From JAVXGM01 sp036657395 (lineage in GTDB: Bacteria > Bacillota > Clostridia > Peptostreptococcales > Anaerovoracaceae), in NCBI GenBank assembly GCA_036657395.1, contig JAVXGM010000002.1:186001-250000 (forward strand): 64,000 nt of DNA. The letters run 5' to 3'. A model generated the notes under the pieces. The model worked only from the letters and a program-made list of their open reading frames with translations, did no database searches and was not told where the DNA came from. This document shows, piece by piece, positions 7,677-16,302 of this stretch. How positions within the stretch are numbered: the stretch's first letter is position 1; each line of letters begins with the position of its first letter. The position numbers were made by a program, and so were the translations under genes.

Positions 7677-8828
7677 TTATCTTTCTAAAAGACAGACACA
7701 TTCAGTATGTTTAGTATTTGCAAAATTATCAAAAGCCTTTATTGACTTAAGCTTATATCCTGCTAATTCCATCTGGGATAAATTTTCTGCTAATGTCTTT
7801 GGATTACAGGAAATATAAAGAATTTGTTTTACATCATAAGCTAAAATCTTGTCCAATGCTTTCTTTTGTATTCCTACTCTTGGTGGATCAACTACAATAA
7901 CATCCGGTTTCTCTATCACTTGATCTAAGGCTTTAAAAACATCCCCGGCAATAAATGTACAGTTATTCAAGTTGTTTAGCTCTGCGTTGACTCTAGCCGC
8001 CTCTACCGCTTCTTCTACTATCTCTATCCCCACTACATGTTTTGCTTTGTAGGCAAGAGTTTGGGTGATTGTTCCTGTTCCGCAAAACAAATCGAAAACA
8101 AGTTTTCCACTAAAGTCCTCCATTAGACTTAAAGCATATTTATATAAATGCTCTGCTGCTACTACATTTGTCTGGAAAAAAGAAAATGCACTAACTTTAA
8201 AATCTAAATCCATAATTTTTTCCATATAGAAGTCTTGGCCATATAATACTCTTAGTTCATCACAATAAACTGCATCAGACAACTGATCATTAACCGTTCG
8301 TAGAACCCCAACTAAAGTGTTTTCTAATGTTAGACCTTGTAAATATTTTACAAATGCTGCTTCATCAAATTGCAATTGGGAAGAGGTCACTATATTTACT
8401 AAAATCTCATTGGTTCGTTCCCCTTTTCGGACAATTAAGTTCCGGAGCAGACCCGTATGGGATTTCTTGTGGTAAAATGGATATCCTTTTTCCTTTGCAA
8501 AAGTCAAGACTCCTGTAAGTATTGTATTAAAGTCCTCATGGACAAGTTGGCAGTGATCCACGGTAATGATGGACATGAACTGCTTCTTTTTGTGCATGCC
8601 TAGAGTCATTTCCCCATCTTTAACTAAATCCCCAAAAGTATATTCCATCTTGTTTCTATATCTATACTGATTTGGCGTAGGTTCTATATCGAGAAGTGTA
8701 TCATAGGATATTTCCCACTTTTCTAGTGCTTTGATAACTTCATTGTTCTTAATTTCCAGTTGCTCTTTGTAAGCAACCCCTTGATATATGCATCCTCCGC
8801 ATACTTCGTCATGTCTACATATTTCCAT
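7677..8828 (-). CDS. 23S rRNA (uracil-C5)-methyltransferase, RlmD/TrmA family
   Basis: A SAM-dependent enzyme that makes 5-methyluridine, most likely in 23S rRNA. The N-terminus carries the [4Fe-4S] Cys set (Cys4, Cys10, Cys13 and a fourth near residue 92). The C-terminal half is a Rossmann methyltransferase with FDLFCGTGTIT, the VVDPPRVGI motif and the catalytic Cys in YISCNPKTL. At 383 residues it is shorter than usual because the N-terminal TRAM RNA-binding domain is absent; the protein begins right at the cluster motif. The exact target (RlmD, RlmCD or TrmA type) cannot be fixed. It follows tgt with a 1-bp overlap. Confidence 0.88.
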   Translation of the reverse strand: MEICRHDEVCGGCIYQGVAYKEQLEIKNNEVIKALEKWEISYDTLLDIEPTPNQYRYRNKMEYTFGDLVKDGEMTLGMHKKKQFMSIITVDHCQLVHEDFNTILTGVLTFAKEKGYPFYHKKSHTGLLRNLIVRKGERTNEILVNIVTSSQLQFDEAAFVKYLQGLTLENTLVGVLRTVNDQLSDAVYCDELRVLYGQDFYMEKIMDLDFKVSAFSFFQTNVVAAEHLYKYALSLMEDFSGKLVFDLFCGTGTITQTLAYKAKHVVGIEIVEEAVEAARVNAELNNLNNCTFIAGDVFKALDQVIEKPDVIVVDPPRVGIQKKALDKILAYDVKQILYISCNPKTLAENLSQMELAGYKLKSIKAFDNFANTKHTECVCLLER

Positions 8829-9946
8829 TAAAACCCTCCATAGTTGTCATAAAACTCTTTCTTGTATTCTAGGAAGGAATCTTCCTCTATTGATTTTTGT
8901 ATATTTTTCATCATATTCACTAAAAAATGAAGATTATGGTTGCTCAGCAACATAGATGATAGCATTTCATTCCCCTTATAAAGGTGGCGTAAATATGCTC
9001 TTGAGTAGTTTCTGCAAGTATAGCAATTACAGTTATGATCTAGTGGTGTGAAATCCCGCTCATACTTAGCATTTTTAATATTAACTTTTCCTGAAGAAGT
9101 CATGGCAGTACCATTTCTGGCTATACGAGTTGGCAACACGCAATCAAACATATCTACCCCTCGTTCTACCCCTTCAAAGAGGTAATCTGGCGTTCCTACT
9201 CCCATTAAATATCGTGGTTTATCTTCTGGTAGAAAGTCTACACAGTAATCTAGAACTTCACACATGATATCCTTTGGCTCGCCTACACTAAGGCCTCCAA
9301 TAGCGTATCCTGGCAAATCTAAATCCACAATCTGTTTCGCACTTTCCCTACGTAAATCCTCATACATTCCACCCTGCATAATACCAAACAAAGCTTGTTT
9401 ATCTGTGTTAGTATGGGCAGCCTTGCACCGCTTCAACCATCTTGTGGTAAGGCTAAGAGACTTTTCCACATAAGAACGCTCCGCAGGATAAGGTGCACAT
9501 TCATCAAAAGCCATAATAATATCTGACCCTAATGCATTTTGTACTTCCATAGATTTCTCTGGAGAAAGCATATGCTTAGATCCATCAATATGGGAACGGA
9601 ATTCAACCCCTTCTTCTGTGATTTTTCGAAGATCACCCAAGCTAAATACTTGAAAACCACCACTATCCGTAAGAATAGGTTTATTCCAATTCATAAATTC
9701 ATGCAATCCTCCAGCCTCTTTGACAATATCATGTCCAGGGCGAAGATATAGATGATAAGTGTTAGAAAGAATAATTTCTGCACCTAATTCTTCAACCTCT
9801 TCTGGACGCATTGCCTTCACTGTTCCTGCAGTCCCAACTGGCATAAAGACTGGTGTTTCAATAATACCATGAGGTGTTGTTATTGTACCTCTTCGTGCCT
9901 TGGATTTCCTATCTTTCTTAATTAATTTATAATTAACTGCTCCCAT
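8828..9946 (-). CDS. tgt: Queuine tRNA-ribosyltransferase
   Basis: Tgt exchanges guanine-34 of GUN-anticodon tRNAs for a queuosine precursor. The 372-residue protein has the substrate-binding DSGGFQVFSLG motif, GGLSVGEPK, the nucleophile region FDCVLPTRIARNG, and the zinc ligands CNCYTC followed by a distal His in LRHLY. These are the bacterial Tgt hallmarks and the length is normal. It is followed by the RlmD-like gene, and queA lies upstream with a YARHG gene between, so the two queuosine genes probably share a transcript. Confidence 0.97.
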   Translation of the reverse strand: MGAVNYKLIKKDRKSKARRGTITTPHGIIETPVFMPVGTAGTVKAMRPEEVEELGAEIILSNTYHLYLRPGHDIVKEAGGLHEFMNWNKPILTDSGGFQVFSLGDLRKITEEGVEFRSHIDGSKHMLSPEKSMEVQNALGSDIIMAFDECAPYPAERSYVEKSLSLTTRWLKRCKAAHTNTDKQALFGIMQGGMYEDLRRESAKQIVDLDLPGYAIGGLSVGEPKDIMCEVLDYCVDFLPEDKPRYLMGVGTPDYLFEGVERGVDMFDCVLPTRIARNGTAMTSSGKVNIKNAKYERDFTPLDHNCNCYTCRNYSRAYLRHLYKGNEMLSSMLLSNHNLHFLVNMMKNIQKSIEEDSFLEYKKEFYDNYGGF

Positions 9947-10809
9947 TATTCCTCCGTCTTTCTTATAAAATCAATATTTTTCTGTTCTGTTTGGTTTATA
10001 TACTGTCCTGAATTTGCATCAAAGTCTTCTGGACTTATTGTCCCTTCATACCATGATTTTCCATTAAAGTATTCCTGCAGTTCCTGATCATTGAACATAC
10101 GCCCATGACGAGCTAAAATCTCATTCCGAGCAATTTTAAGGTCTTTTGCTGTAAGACCCTCAAGATCCTCAGATATTACTTCTTCAGTGTTGCTGGTTGG
10201 GATAACATAGTCTGAGTTTTCTTTCTTAGACTTCTTTTCCCCTTTCTTATCTCCTTTTTTCGCCTTTGTTGGATCTGTTTGCTTTGAAATCTTATACAAA
10301 GTATACGTCTCCATGTCTGCCTTTTCTATTGGCTCACCTGTAGAGCCTAAAGCAAAGACTAATTCCACACTGTCCTCTTGAAAAGATATGGTTCCTTCCC
10401 CAGATTCCCCAAAACCATTATCCTTAAATGACACCTTCCCTTTATGTGTCTTTGGATCCACAGTAGTAGAGAGTTTAGTTGCCTGAGTCCCGTTATAAGC
10501 CCCGCCTCCCAGGTAAATTCCTAGGGAATAAGATATCTTATCTTCTTTAACTTTATTAATTACTAATTTTGCTCCACCATGAGTAGCTACATCCTTACTT
10601 CCCTTTTCTTGCCATGTACCTACGCATTCTGCAATTGGCGGTATTTTAGGGCCACCAATTACACCATTTTTCACCAGTAGAATTCCTACAATCACTAAAA
10701 CCGCAACGCCTATACATATGGAGGCGCCTAATACTATCTTCCTTAATTTCTCTTTACTGGATTTTTCTGTTCTCATATTGCTTTTTTGCCTACTTGATCC
10801 ATACTTCAT
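9946..10809 (-). CDS. Membrane-anchored protein with C-terminal YARHG domain
   Basis: A 287-residue protein with a short basic cytoplasmic head, one membrane helix (about 25-47) and an extracellular part. Residues about 55-165 form a beta-rich domain with a GTWQEKGSKD start; about 170-200 is a Lys/Glu linker; the C-terminal 70 residues are a YARHG domain (LKIARNEILARHGRMF, then YFNGKSWYEGTI). YARHG domains occur on the outside of bacterial cells; their role is unknown, and wall or ligand binding is only a guess. The gene sits between queA and tgt with 11-bp or smaller gaps. GAGGT lies 8 nt before the ATG. Confidence 0.8.
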   Translation of the reverse strand: MKYGSSRQKSNMRTEKSSKEKLRKIVLGASICIGVAVLVIVGILLVKNGVIGGPKIPPIAECVGTWQEKGSKDVATHGGAKLVINKVKEDKISYSLGIYLGGGAYNGTQATKLSTTVDPKTHKGKVSFKDNGFGESGEGTISFQEDSVELVFALGSTGEPIEKADMETYTLYKISKQTDPTKAKKGDKKGEKKSKKENSDYVIPTSNTEEVISEDLEGLTAKDLKIARNEILARHGRMFNDQELQEYFNGKSWYEGTISPEDFDANSGQYINQTEQKNIDFIRKTEE

Positions 10810-10820
10810 ACTATTTACCT

Positions 10821-11870
10821 CTATTCTATAAACATTGCATCTCCGTAACTGAAAAATCTGTATTTTTCTTTTACAGCTATATCGTACACTCTAAGAATGT
10901 TTTCTCGATCATATAGTGCGGATATCAACATAAGCAATGTTGATTTTGGCAGATGGAAATTAGTGATAAGCCCATCTACTATTTTAAACTTATATCCTGG
11001 ATAAATAAATATTCCTGTACTGCCAGTGGTGTCCTTAAGCTGGTACTCTCCTGAAGCTTCATCAAGCACTGCACCGCTTTCTAGGGTCCTTGTGGAAGTT
11101 GTCCCTACAGAAATAATTCTTCCACCTTTGGCCTTAGTTTCCATAATAATTTTTGCATTTTCCTCAGTGATCTCATACTCTTCAAAGTGCATCTGGTGAT
11201 CTTCAATGTTTTCACATTTTACTGGTCTAAATGTGCCAATGCCAACATGAAGAGTCACATACGCTAAGCGTACACCCTTTTTTTGGGCTGCCTTTAAAAT
11301 CTCTTTTGTAAAATGAAGACCTGCAGTAGGTGCAGCTACAGAGCCTTCCTCCTCACAGTATACAGTTTGATACCTATCTTTATCCTCATCTGTACTTTCC
11401 CGTTCAATGTATGGTGGAAGGGGCATTTTGCCTAACTCCTCAAGACGTTCCATAAAGATGCCCTCGTACTTAAACTTAACAATCCTTGTTCCGTCATCCC
11501 CATAGTCTAAAACTTCTGCCTTAAAAATGTTTCCCTCTGAAAAAGAAATTATATCTCCTGGCTTTACCCGCTTTCCTGGCTTGACCATAGTCTCCCATGT
11601 ATCTGACTCTATTCGTTTAATAAGAAGAAATTCCACTTTAGCCCCTGTGCCTTCCTTAATCCCATAAAGTCTTGCTGGAAGCACCTTGGAGTTGTTCATT
11701 ACCAGGCAGTCGCCCTTATTTAATTCATCTAAAATATCATAGAAATGTTTGTGAGAAATACCTCCGGTTTTTCGGTCAACTACTAATAACCTTGAATTTT
11801 CCCGTTTATCTGCCGGGGTCTGAGCTATAAGCTCCGGTGGTAAGTTATAATCAAATTGGTTTATATTCAT
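10821..11870 (-). CDS. queA: S-adenosylmethionine:tRNA ribosyltransferase-isomerase
   Basis: QueA transfers and isomerises the ribosyl part of SAM onto the 7-aminomethyl-7-deazaguanine placed by Tgt, giving epoxyqueuosine. The 349-residue protein has the family start FDYNLPPELIAQ, the RLLVVDR strand, SVAAPTAGLHFT, HVGIGTFRPV and the C-terminal ITNFHLPKSTLLML motif. Full length. It lies 11 bp after ruvB and 11 bp before the YARHG gene, continuing the same leftward unit. Confidence 0.97.
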   Translation of the reverse strand: MNINQFDYNLPPELIAQTPADKRENSRLLVVDRKTGGISHKHFYDILDELNKGDCLVMNNSKVLPARLYGIKEGTGAKVEFLLIKRIESDTWETMVKPGKRVKPGDIISFSEGNIFKAEVLDYGDDGTRIVKFKYEGIFMERLEELGKMPLPPYIERESTDEDKDRYQTVYCEEEGSVAAPTAGLHFTKEILKAAQKKGVRLAYVTLHVGIGTFRPVKCENIEDHQMHFEEYEITEENAKIIMETKAKGGRIISVGTTSTRTLESGAVLDEASGEYQLKDTTGSTGIFIYPGYKFKIVDGLITNFHLPKSTLLMLISALYDRENILRVYDIAVKEKYRFFSYGDAMFIE

Positions 11871-11881
11871 TATGCTCTCCG

Positions 11882-12913
11882 TTATTCTTTAGTTTTCATG
11901 GCCAGTTGCTCATCATCATACTCTATTCCTAAATGTTGATAAGCCATTTTAGAAACAATTCTACCTTTCTGCGTCCTATGTAAAAATCCTGCTTGGATTA
12001 GATAAGGCTCATAGACATCTTCAATAGTTACCCTTTCCTCTCCAATGGAGGCGGCTATAGTATCTATACCTACAGGCCCCCCGTTGAAACGCTGTATGAT
12101 CATTTGAAGAATTTCTCGATCTAGCCCTTCTAGTCCCATATAGTCTACACCCAGTGCATCCATGGCTTTGCCCGTAATAGCAATATCAATTATACCACTG
12201 CCCTTCACCTGTGAAAAGTCCCTTACCCGTTTTAATATTCGGTTGGCAACACGAGGTGTCCCTCTGGAACGTTTCGCCATCTCATCTAAAGACGGATCAT
12301 CTACAGGCACTTCCAATAATTGTGCAGATCTTTTAATGATTTTTTTTAATTCACTATCATTATATAGCTCGAACTTTGTACTCACACCAAACCTGTCCCG
12401 CAGTGGAGCAGAAAGGCTCCCAGCTCTAGTCGTGGCTCCGATTAAAGTAAATTTAGCAATATCCAACCTAATAGATCTGGCAGAAGGACCCTTCCCAATA
12501 ATAATATCTAAAGCGAAATCTTCCATGGCTGAATACAGTACTTCCTCTACCGACCTATTCAACCTGTGTATCTCATCAATAAAGAGTACATCGTTTTCAT
12601 TTAAGTTGGTAAGAATTGCCGCTAAATCTCCAGCACGTTCGATTGCAGGTCCTGAGGTAATCCTAATCTCAACGCCCATCTCATTGGCAATAATCCCTGC
12701 CAAAGTAGTCTTTCCAAGCCCTGGAGGCCCATAAAACAGCACATGATCTAAAGGCTCTTGCCTCATTTTCGCAGCCTCAATGAAAATCTTCAGATTAGAT
12801 GTAGCTTTTTTCTGACCAATATATTCACTTAAAGTTTGAGGTCTTAAAGAAAACTCGTTAATAGCTTCCGTTCCTTCTGCTTTGGTGGTCGTTATTCTTT
12901 CTTCATGTTCCAT
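11882..12913 (-). CDS. ruvB: Holliday junction branch migration helicase RuvB
   Basis: RuvB is the hexameric AAA+ motor that drives branch migration with RuvA. It shows FYGPPGLGKTTLA (Walker A), VLFIDEIHRL (Walker B), the sensor-1 GATTRAGSLSAPLRDRFG stretch with the arginine finger region, and the C-terminal winged helix with RTQKGRIVS. The 343-residue length is standard. It starts 10 bp after the end of ruvA. Confidence 0.98.
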   Translation of the reverse strand: MEHEERITTTKAEGTEAINEFSLRPQTLSEYIGQKKATSNLKIFIEAAKMRQEPLDHVLFYGPPGLGKTTLAGIIANEMGVEIRITSGPAIERAGDLAAILTNLNENDVLFIDEIHRLNRSVEEVLYSAMEDFALDIIIGKGPSARSIRLDIAKFTLIGATTRAGSLSAPLRDRFGVSTKFELYNDSELKKIIKRSAQLLEVPVDDPSLDEMAKRSRGTPRVANRILKRVRDFSQVKGSGIIDIAITGKAMDALGVDYMGLEGLDREILQMIIQRFNGGPVGIDTIAASIGEERVTIEDVYEPYLIQAGFLHRTQKGRIVSKMAYQHLGIEYDDEQLAMKTKE

Positions 12914-12923
12914 AATTCACCTT

Positions 12924-13526
12924 CTAAAACAATTTTTTCAATGCATGGCGAATATACTCTTCTGCTGTTAAGTCCTTATCCTTAATAGTAGCCATAGCAT
13001 TGATAGATTCGGCTTTAGTATATCCAAGTGCAATCAATCCACTTATAGCCTGCCCCAGTTGATCTGAGCCTATTGACATGTCTCCTGATGGTGTAAATCC
13101 CTCAGGAAGAGTAGCAGTGTCCATATTTCCAAACTTATCCTTAAGATCAAGAACAATTCTCTGCGCAGTCTTTTTTCCTATGCCGTTTGCCTTCGTCAAG
13201 GTATTCACATCTTCAAAGGCAATAGCTTGAACTACTTCATGAAGTGGAATAGCCGATAAAATAGCAAGGGCTGCCTTGGCACCCACGCCGCTTACTGTGA
13301 TCAATTTCTTGAAAATGTCAAGCTCTTCTTTTTGATTAAAGCCGTATAAGCTAATATCATCTTCTCTTACAATCATAGCGGTGAATACAATAATATCTTG
13401 ACCCTCATCTTCTAAATATACAGCAGAATTGTTTGGAACATAAACTTCATATCCAAGTCCACCTGCTTCTATAACTATGCCTCCGTCAAATTTCATTGCT
13501 AATTTTCCCTTTATGTAATGCAGCAT
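12924..13526 (-). CDS. ruvA: Holliday junction DNA helicase subunit RuvA
   Basis: RuvA binds four-way junctions as a tetramer and loads RuvB. The 200-residue protein has an N-terminal OB fold (MLHYIKGKL start, GLGYEVYVPN), two HhH motifs (LITVSGVGAKAALAIL and LTKANGIGKKTAQRIV) and a C-terminal RuvB-binding domain (ALGYTKAE). The start at 13526 is preferred over an upstream Met at 13616 because it matches the family N-terminus and has TAGGAGG a few bases before it; the longer form would run well into ruvC. Confidence 0.95.
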   Translation of the reverse strand: MLHYIKGKLAMKFDGGIVIEAGGLGYEVYVPNNSAVYLEDEGQDIIVFTAMIVREDDISLYGFNQKEELDIFKKLITVSGVGAKAALAILSAIPLHEVVQAIAFEDVNTLTKANGIGKKTAQRIVLDLKDKFGNMDTATLPEGFTPSGDMSIGSDQLGQAISGLIALGYTKAESINAMATIKDKDLTAEEYIRHALKKLF

Positions 13527-13536
13527 ATTTCTCCTC

Positions 13537-14031
13537 CTAAAGTCCCTTAAGCTTCTTTCTTGTCCCTGCGGAATGCCCATGACAAATGGCAGCAGCCAAA
13601 GCATCAGCAGTATCATCCGGCTTAGGTATTTCCTTTAAATTTAATATGTTCTTAACCATAATCTGTACTTGCTTTTTCTCTGCTCTACCGTATCCAGTAA
13701 TAGCCTGTTTAATCTGAAGAGGTGTATATTCTTCAATTTCCATTCCCGAATTTGCACAAGCCAAAACGGCCACACCACGGGCTTGCCCCACTAGAATAGC
13801 TGTTTTCGCATTTGAATTAAAAAATAATTCCTCAATGGATGCTACTTCTGGTTCATGTTTTGTAATAACATCCATTAAAGAACAATATAAGTGTTTTAAC
13901 CTGTCAGGCATCTCCATTTTAGCATCAGTAGTAATAGCACCATAATCGATTACTTTAAAGCGATTTCCTATCATTTCTATCACACCAAAACCTAATATCG
14001 CATATCCGGGATCAATACCTAATATTTTCAT
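13537..14031 (-). CDS. ruvC: Crossover junction endodeoxyribonuclease RuvC
   Basis: RuvC is the dimeric nuclease that resolves Holliday junctions. The 164-residue form starts MKILGIDPG, giving the first catalytic Asp; SIEELFF supplies the second acidic group, and the C-terminal PDDTADALAAAICH the last Asp residues. AAAGGAG precedes the ATG at 14031. An upstream in-frame Met at 14085 lies beyond the promoter and is rejected. It heads the ruvC-ruvA-ruvB run. Confidence 0.95.
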   Translation of the reverse strand: MKILGIDPGYAILGFGVIEMIGNRFKVIDYGAITTDAKMEMPDRLKHLYCSLMDVITKHEPEVASIEELFFNSNAKTAILVGQARGVAVLACANSGMEIEEYTPLQIKQAITGYGRAEKKQVQIMVKNILNLKEIPKPDDTADALAAAICHGHSAGTRKKLKGL

Positions 14032-14055
14032 ATTTTCTCCTTTGTTATGGTAAAT

Positions 14056-14084
14056 ATTATACCATACAAACATATGTTTGTACA
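14056..14084 (-). promoter_or_regulatory. ruvCAB promoter with an SOS (LexA-type) palindrome in its spacer
   Basis: A perfect TATAAT (-10) lies at 14061-14056 on the minus strand, with TGTACA 17 bp upstream as a weak -35. Between them, 14065-14082 is a perfect 18-bp palindrome, TACAAACATATGTTTGTA. Its core resembles the Gram-positive LexA box (CGAACATATGTTCG) with one change per arm. A repressor bound here would block RNA polymerase, consistent with DNA-damage control of ruvCAB. The palindrome is seen; LexA binding is inferred. Confidence 0.65.
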
Positions 14085-14126
14085 CTGTTGTTAGGAAATG
14101 TTTTGTGTGGTATTTTTTTGCATATG

Positions 14127-14135
14127 TGGTATAAT
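14127..14135 (+). promoter_or_regulatory. Extended -10 promoter for argR-recN
   Basis: TGGTATAAT is a TGn-extended, perfect -10 element about 48 bp before the argR ATG. No good -35 is visible, as is common for extended -10 promoters. It is divergent from the ruvC promoter about 70 bp away. Confidence 0.6.
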
Positions 14136-14183
14136 TATAAATAATAAAGAATAAATTTATCTATTGTATGAAGGAGAAAACTT

Positions 14184-14633
14184 ATGCGATATTCAAGACA
14201 AAATAAGATACTAGAATTAATCGGCAAATATGAGGTAGAAACCCAGGATAAGCTTGCATCTTTACTTAAAGAGTTTGACTATGATGTTACTCAAGCCACC
14301 ATTTCACGTGATATCAAAGAATTGCATCTTATTAAGACATTGTCATCCACTGGCAAGTATAAATATGCTGCTGGAATCAATGTTGATGGACCCATCTCCG
14401 ACCGGTTTGTGAACATCTTCAGAGAAACAATTAAGTCTGTGGATTCCTCTGGAAATATTGTGGTAGTCAAGACTCTTTCTGGATGTGCCAATGCTGCTGG
14501 GGAAGCTATAGATTCCTTAGGATTTCCCCATATCATAGGATCTGTAGCTGGAGATAACACTTTGATGATTGTTTTAGATAACCCAGCTAACGCACCATCG
14601 TTTTTAGATAAATTTAACCAAATTTTGGGATAA
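14184..14633 (+). CDS. argR: Arginine repressor ArgR/AhrC
   Basis: A 149-residue arginine-responsive regulator, a hexamer when arginine is bound. The N-terminal winged helix-turn-helix is visible (KILELIGKYEVETQDKLA, then VTQATISRDIKEL, the recognition helix). The C-terminal oligomerisation/arginine domain contains AAGEAIDSL and IIGSVAGDNTLMIV, including the GDNT-type arginine-contact motif. A GAAGGAG site lies upstream. The argR-recN pair is the same as ahrC-recN in Bacillus. Confidence 0.97.
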   Translation: MRYSRQNKILELIGKYEVETQDKLASLLKEFDYDVTQATISRDIKELHLIKTLSSTGKYKYAAGINVDGPISDRFVNIFRETIKSVDSSGNIVVVKTLSGCANAAGEAIDSLGFPHIIGSVAGDNTLMIVLDNPANAPSFLDKFNQILG

Positions 14634-14643
14634 GAGGTAAAAA

Positions 14644-16263
14644 ATGATTTCTCATATTAGCATTAAGGATTTTGCTATAATTCAAAATGTAGAACTTGAT
14701 TTTTATGAAGGATTAAATGTAATTACAGGAGAAACAGGTGCTGGAAAATCCATTGTAATTCAGGCTATCAGCCTAGCTCTTGGTAGCCGTGCAGATACAG
14801 CTTTTGTTCGCTCAGGCGCAAAGAAAGCTGTAATTCAACTTGTAGGTACACATAATGAGCAAGAATACGTGATTACCCGAGAAGTATCTTCTTCTGGAAA
14901 AAACTTGTGTAAAATGAATGGGGAAATTGTCACTTTGGCTCATCTTAATACTATCTGTAAAAAACTAGCAGACATTCATGGCCAATATGATCACCAGTCC
15001 CTTCTTAATCCTGATTATCATATACAACTAGTGGATCTTTATCAAAAAGACACCATAAGTCCTATAAAAGAAAAGGTATCTAATATTTACCTTCAGTATA
15101 AGAATATCTCAGCTAAGCTTGCCAACATTATATCTGATGCAGCAGAAAACCAAAAGCAAAAAGAGTTTATGAAGTTTCAACTTTTGGATATTACTAATGC
15201 CAATCTGATTGTTGGAGAAGATGATTTATTGGCAGAAAAAATTTCTGTCTTGCAAAACAGTGAGAAAATTTATGCCAACTTGGCTAATGCCTATGAACTT
15301 TCCTCTGGTGATACCTATCCTACCCTTGTAGGCATGAAAAAGTCACTAGATTTAGTTGAAGAAGTAAGCAACTATTCTAAGAATTTTTCAGACATACATC
15401 AGCAGCTTTCAGAAATCTATTATACTTATGAAGATTTGGTTAGCCAAATTCGTCAAGCAAGAGATGAAATTTCCTTTTCACCTGAGGAACTAAACCAGTC
15501 AATTGATCGAATGGAAGTCATTGATTCTCTTAAACGAAAACACGGAGGCTCTTTAGAAACCATTATCGCCTACAGCCAGGAACTAGAGCAAAAGCTTAAT
15601 GCAGTAGAAAACATAGACCAGATCAAAGAAGATCTTATAAAATTAAAAGAAAACTGTGAAAAGGATTTGAAGTCAGCATCCATGGAACTAACTGGTCTTA
15701 GAAAAGAATCCGCATTAAAACTAGAAAAAAAGGTCTTAGAAGAATTAACCCAACTGAATTTTCAACATGCCCAGCTATCCATAAAAATAGATCAGCAAAA
15801 GGAATACAGCCAAAGAGGCATGGACACTGTAGAATTTATGATTAGTGCCAACAAAGGAGAGAATTTAAAACCTCTTTCTAAAATTGCCTCTGGAGGTGAA
15901 ATGTCCAGGATTATGCTTGCATTCAAGAAAATCATTGGAGATTATGATGAAATTCCAACTATGATTTTTGATGAAATTGATAGCGGCATAAGTGGAATTA
16001 CTGCTAGCATCGTAGGGAAAAAGCTTTTACAAATTGCCCAAAATCATCAGATTATTTGTATCACCCATCTCCCTCAAATTGCAGCCTTTGGACAACATAA
16101 TTACAAAATTGAAAAAGAAATTCACGACGAAATGACATTCACCACAGTTACCGAAATAAATGAAGATGAAAAGGTGGAAGAAATTGGCCGATTACTTGGA
16201 GGTTTAAATATTACATCCACCACTCTACAATCTGCTAAAGAGTTGATTAACTTATCTAAATAA
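14644..16263 (+). CDS. recN: DNA repair protein RecN
   Basis: RecN is an SMC-like ATPase that acts early at double-strand breaks. N-terminal Walker A is ITGETGAGKSIVIQ (about residues 28-41), and the RSGAKKAVIQL and HGQYDHQSLL segments are typical. A long coiled-coil middle (about 150-390) follows. The C-terminal ABC signature LKPLSKIASGGEMSR and Walker B PTMIFDEIDSGISG complete the ATPase head. At 539 residues it is slightly short but intact. It starts 10 bp after argR and ends in a strong terminator. Confidence 0.97.
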   Translation: MISHISIKDFAIIQNVELDFYEGLNVITGETGAGKSIVIQAISLALGSRADTAFVRSGAKKAVIQLVGTHNEQEYVITREVSSSGKNLCKMNGEIVTLAHLNTICKKLADIHGQYDHQSLLNPDYHIQLVDLYQKDTISPIKEKVSNIYLQYKNISAKLANIISDAAENQKQKEFMKFQLLDITNANLIVGEDDLLAEKISVLQNSEKIYANLANAYELSSGDTYPTLVGMKKSLDLVEEVSNYSKNFSDIHQQLSEIYYTYEDLVSQIRQARDEISFSPEELNQSIDRMEVIDSLKRKHGGSLETIIAYSQELEQKLNAVENIDQIKEDLIKLKENCEKDLKSASMELTGLRKESALKLEKKVLEELTQLNFQHAQLSIKIDQQKEYSQRGMDTVEFMISANKGENLKPLSKIASGGEMSRIMLAFKKIIGDYDEIPTMIFDEIDSGISGITASIVGKKLLQIAQNHQIICITHLPQIAAFGQHNYKIEKEIHDEMTFTTVTEINEDEKVEEIGRLLGGLNITSTTLQSAKELINLSK

Positions 16264-16264
16264 A

Positions 16265-16302
16265 GTAAAAAAATGACCTTTGATTTTTTCAAAGGTCATT
16301 TT
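16265..16302. terminator. Terminator between recN and shikimate kinase
   Basis: A 13-bp perfect inverted repeat (AAATGACCTTTGA and its complement) around a 5-nt T loop, with an A run on the left and a short T run on the right. It can act on both strands, although it overlaps the 3' end of the convergent shikimate kinase gene. Confidence 0.75.

Noticed and set aside
12162..12734. A 190-codon open frame on the plus strand opposite ruvB
   Set aside because: It lies fully within ruvB, which has intact motifs on the other strand. The antisense product shows no recognisable domain and no ribosome-binding site was noted.
14149..14162. Possible ARG box for autoregulation of argR (AGAATAAATTTATC)
   Set aside because: Only one half matches the TGAATA operator; the other half fails, so it is not distinguishable from A/T-rich background.
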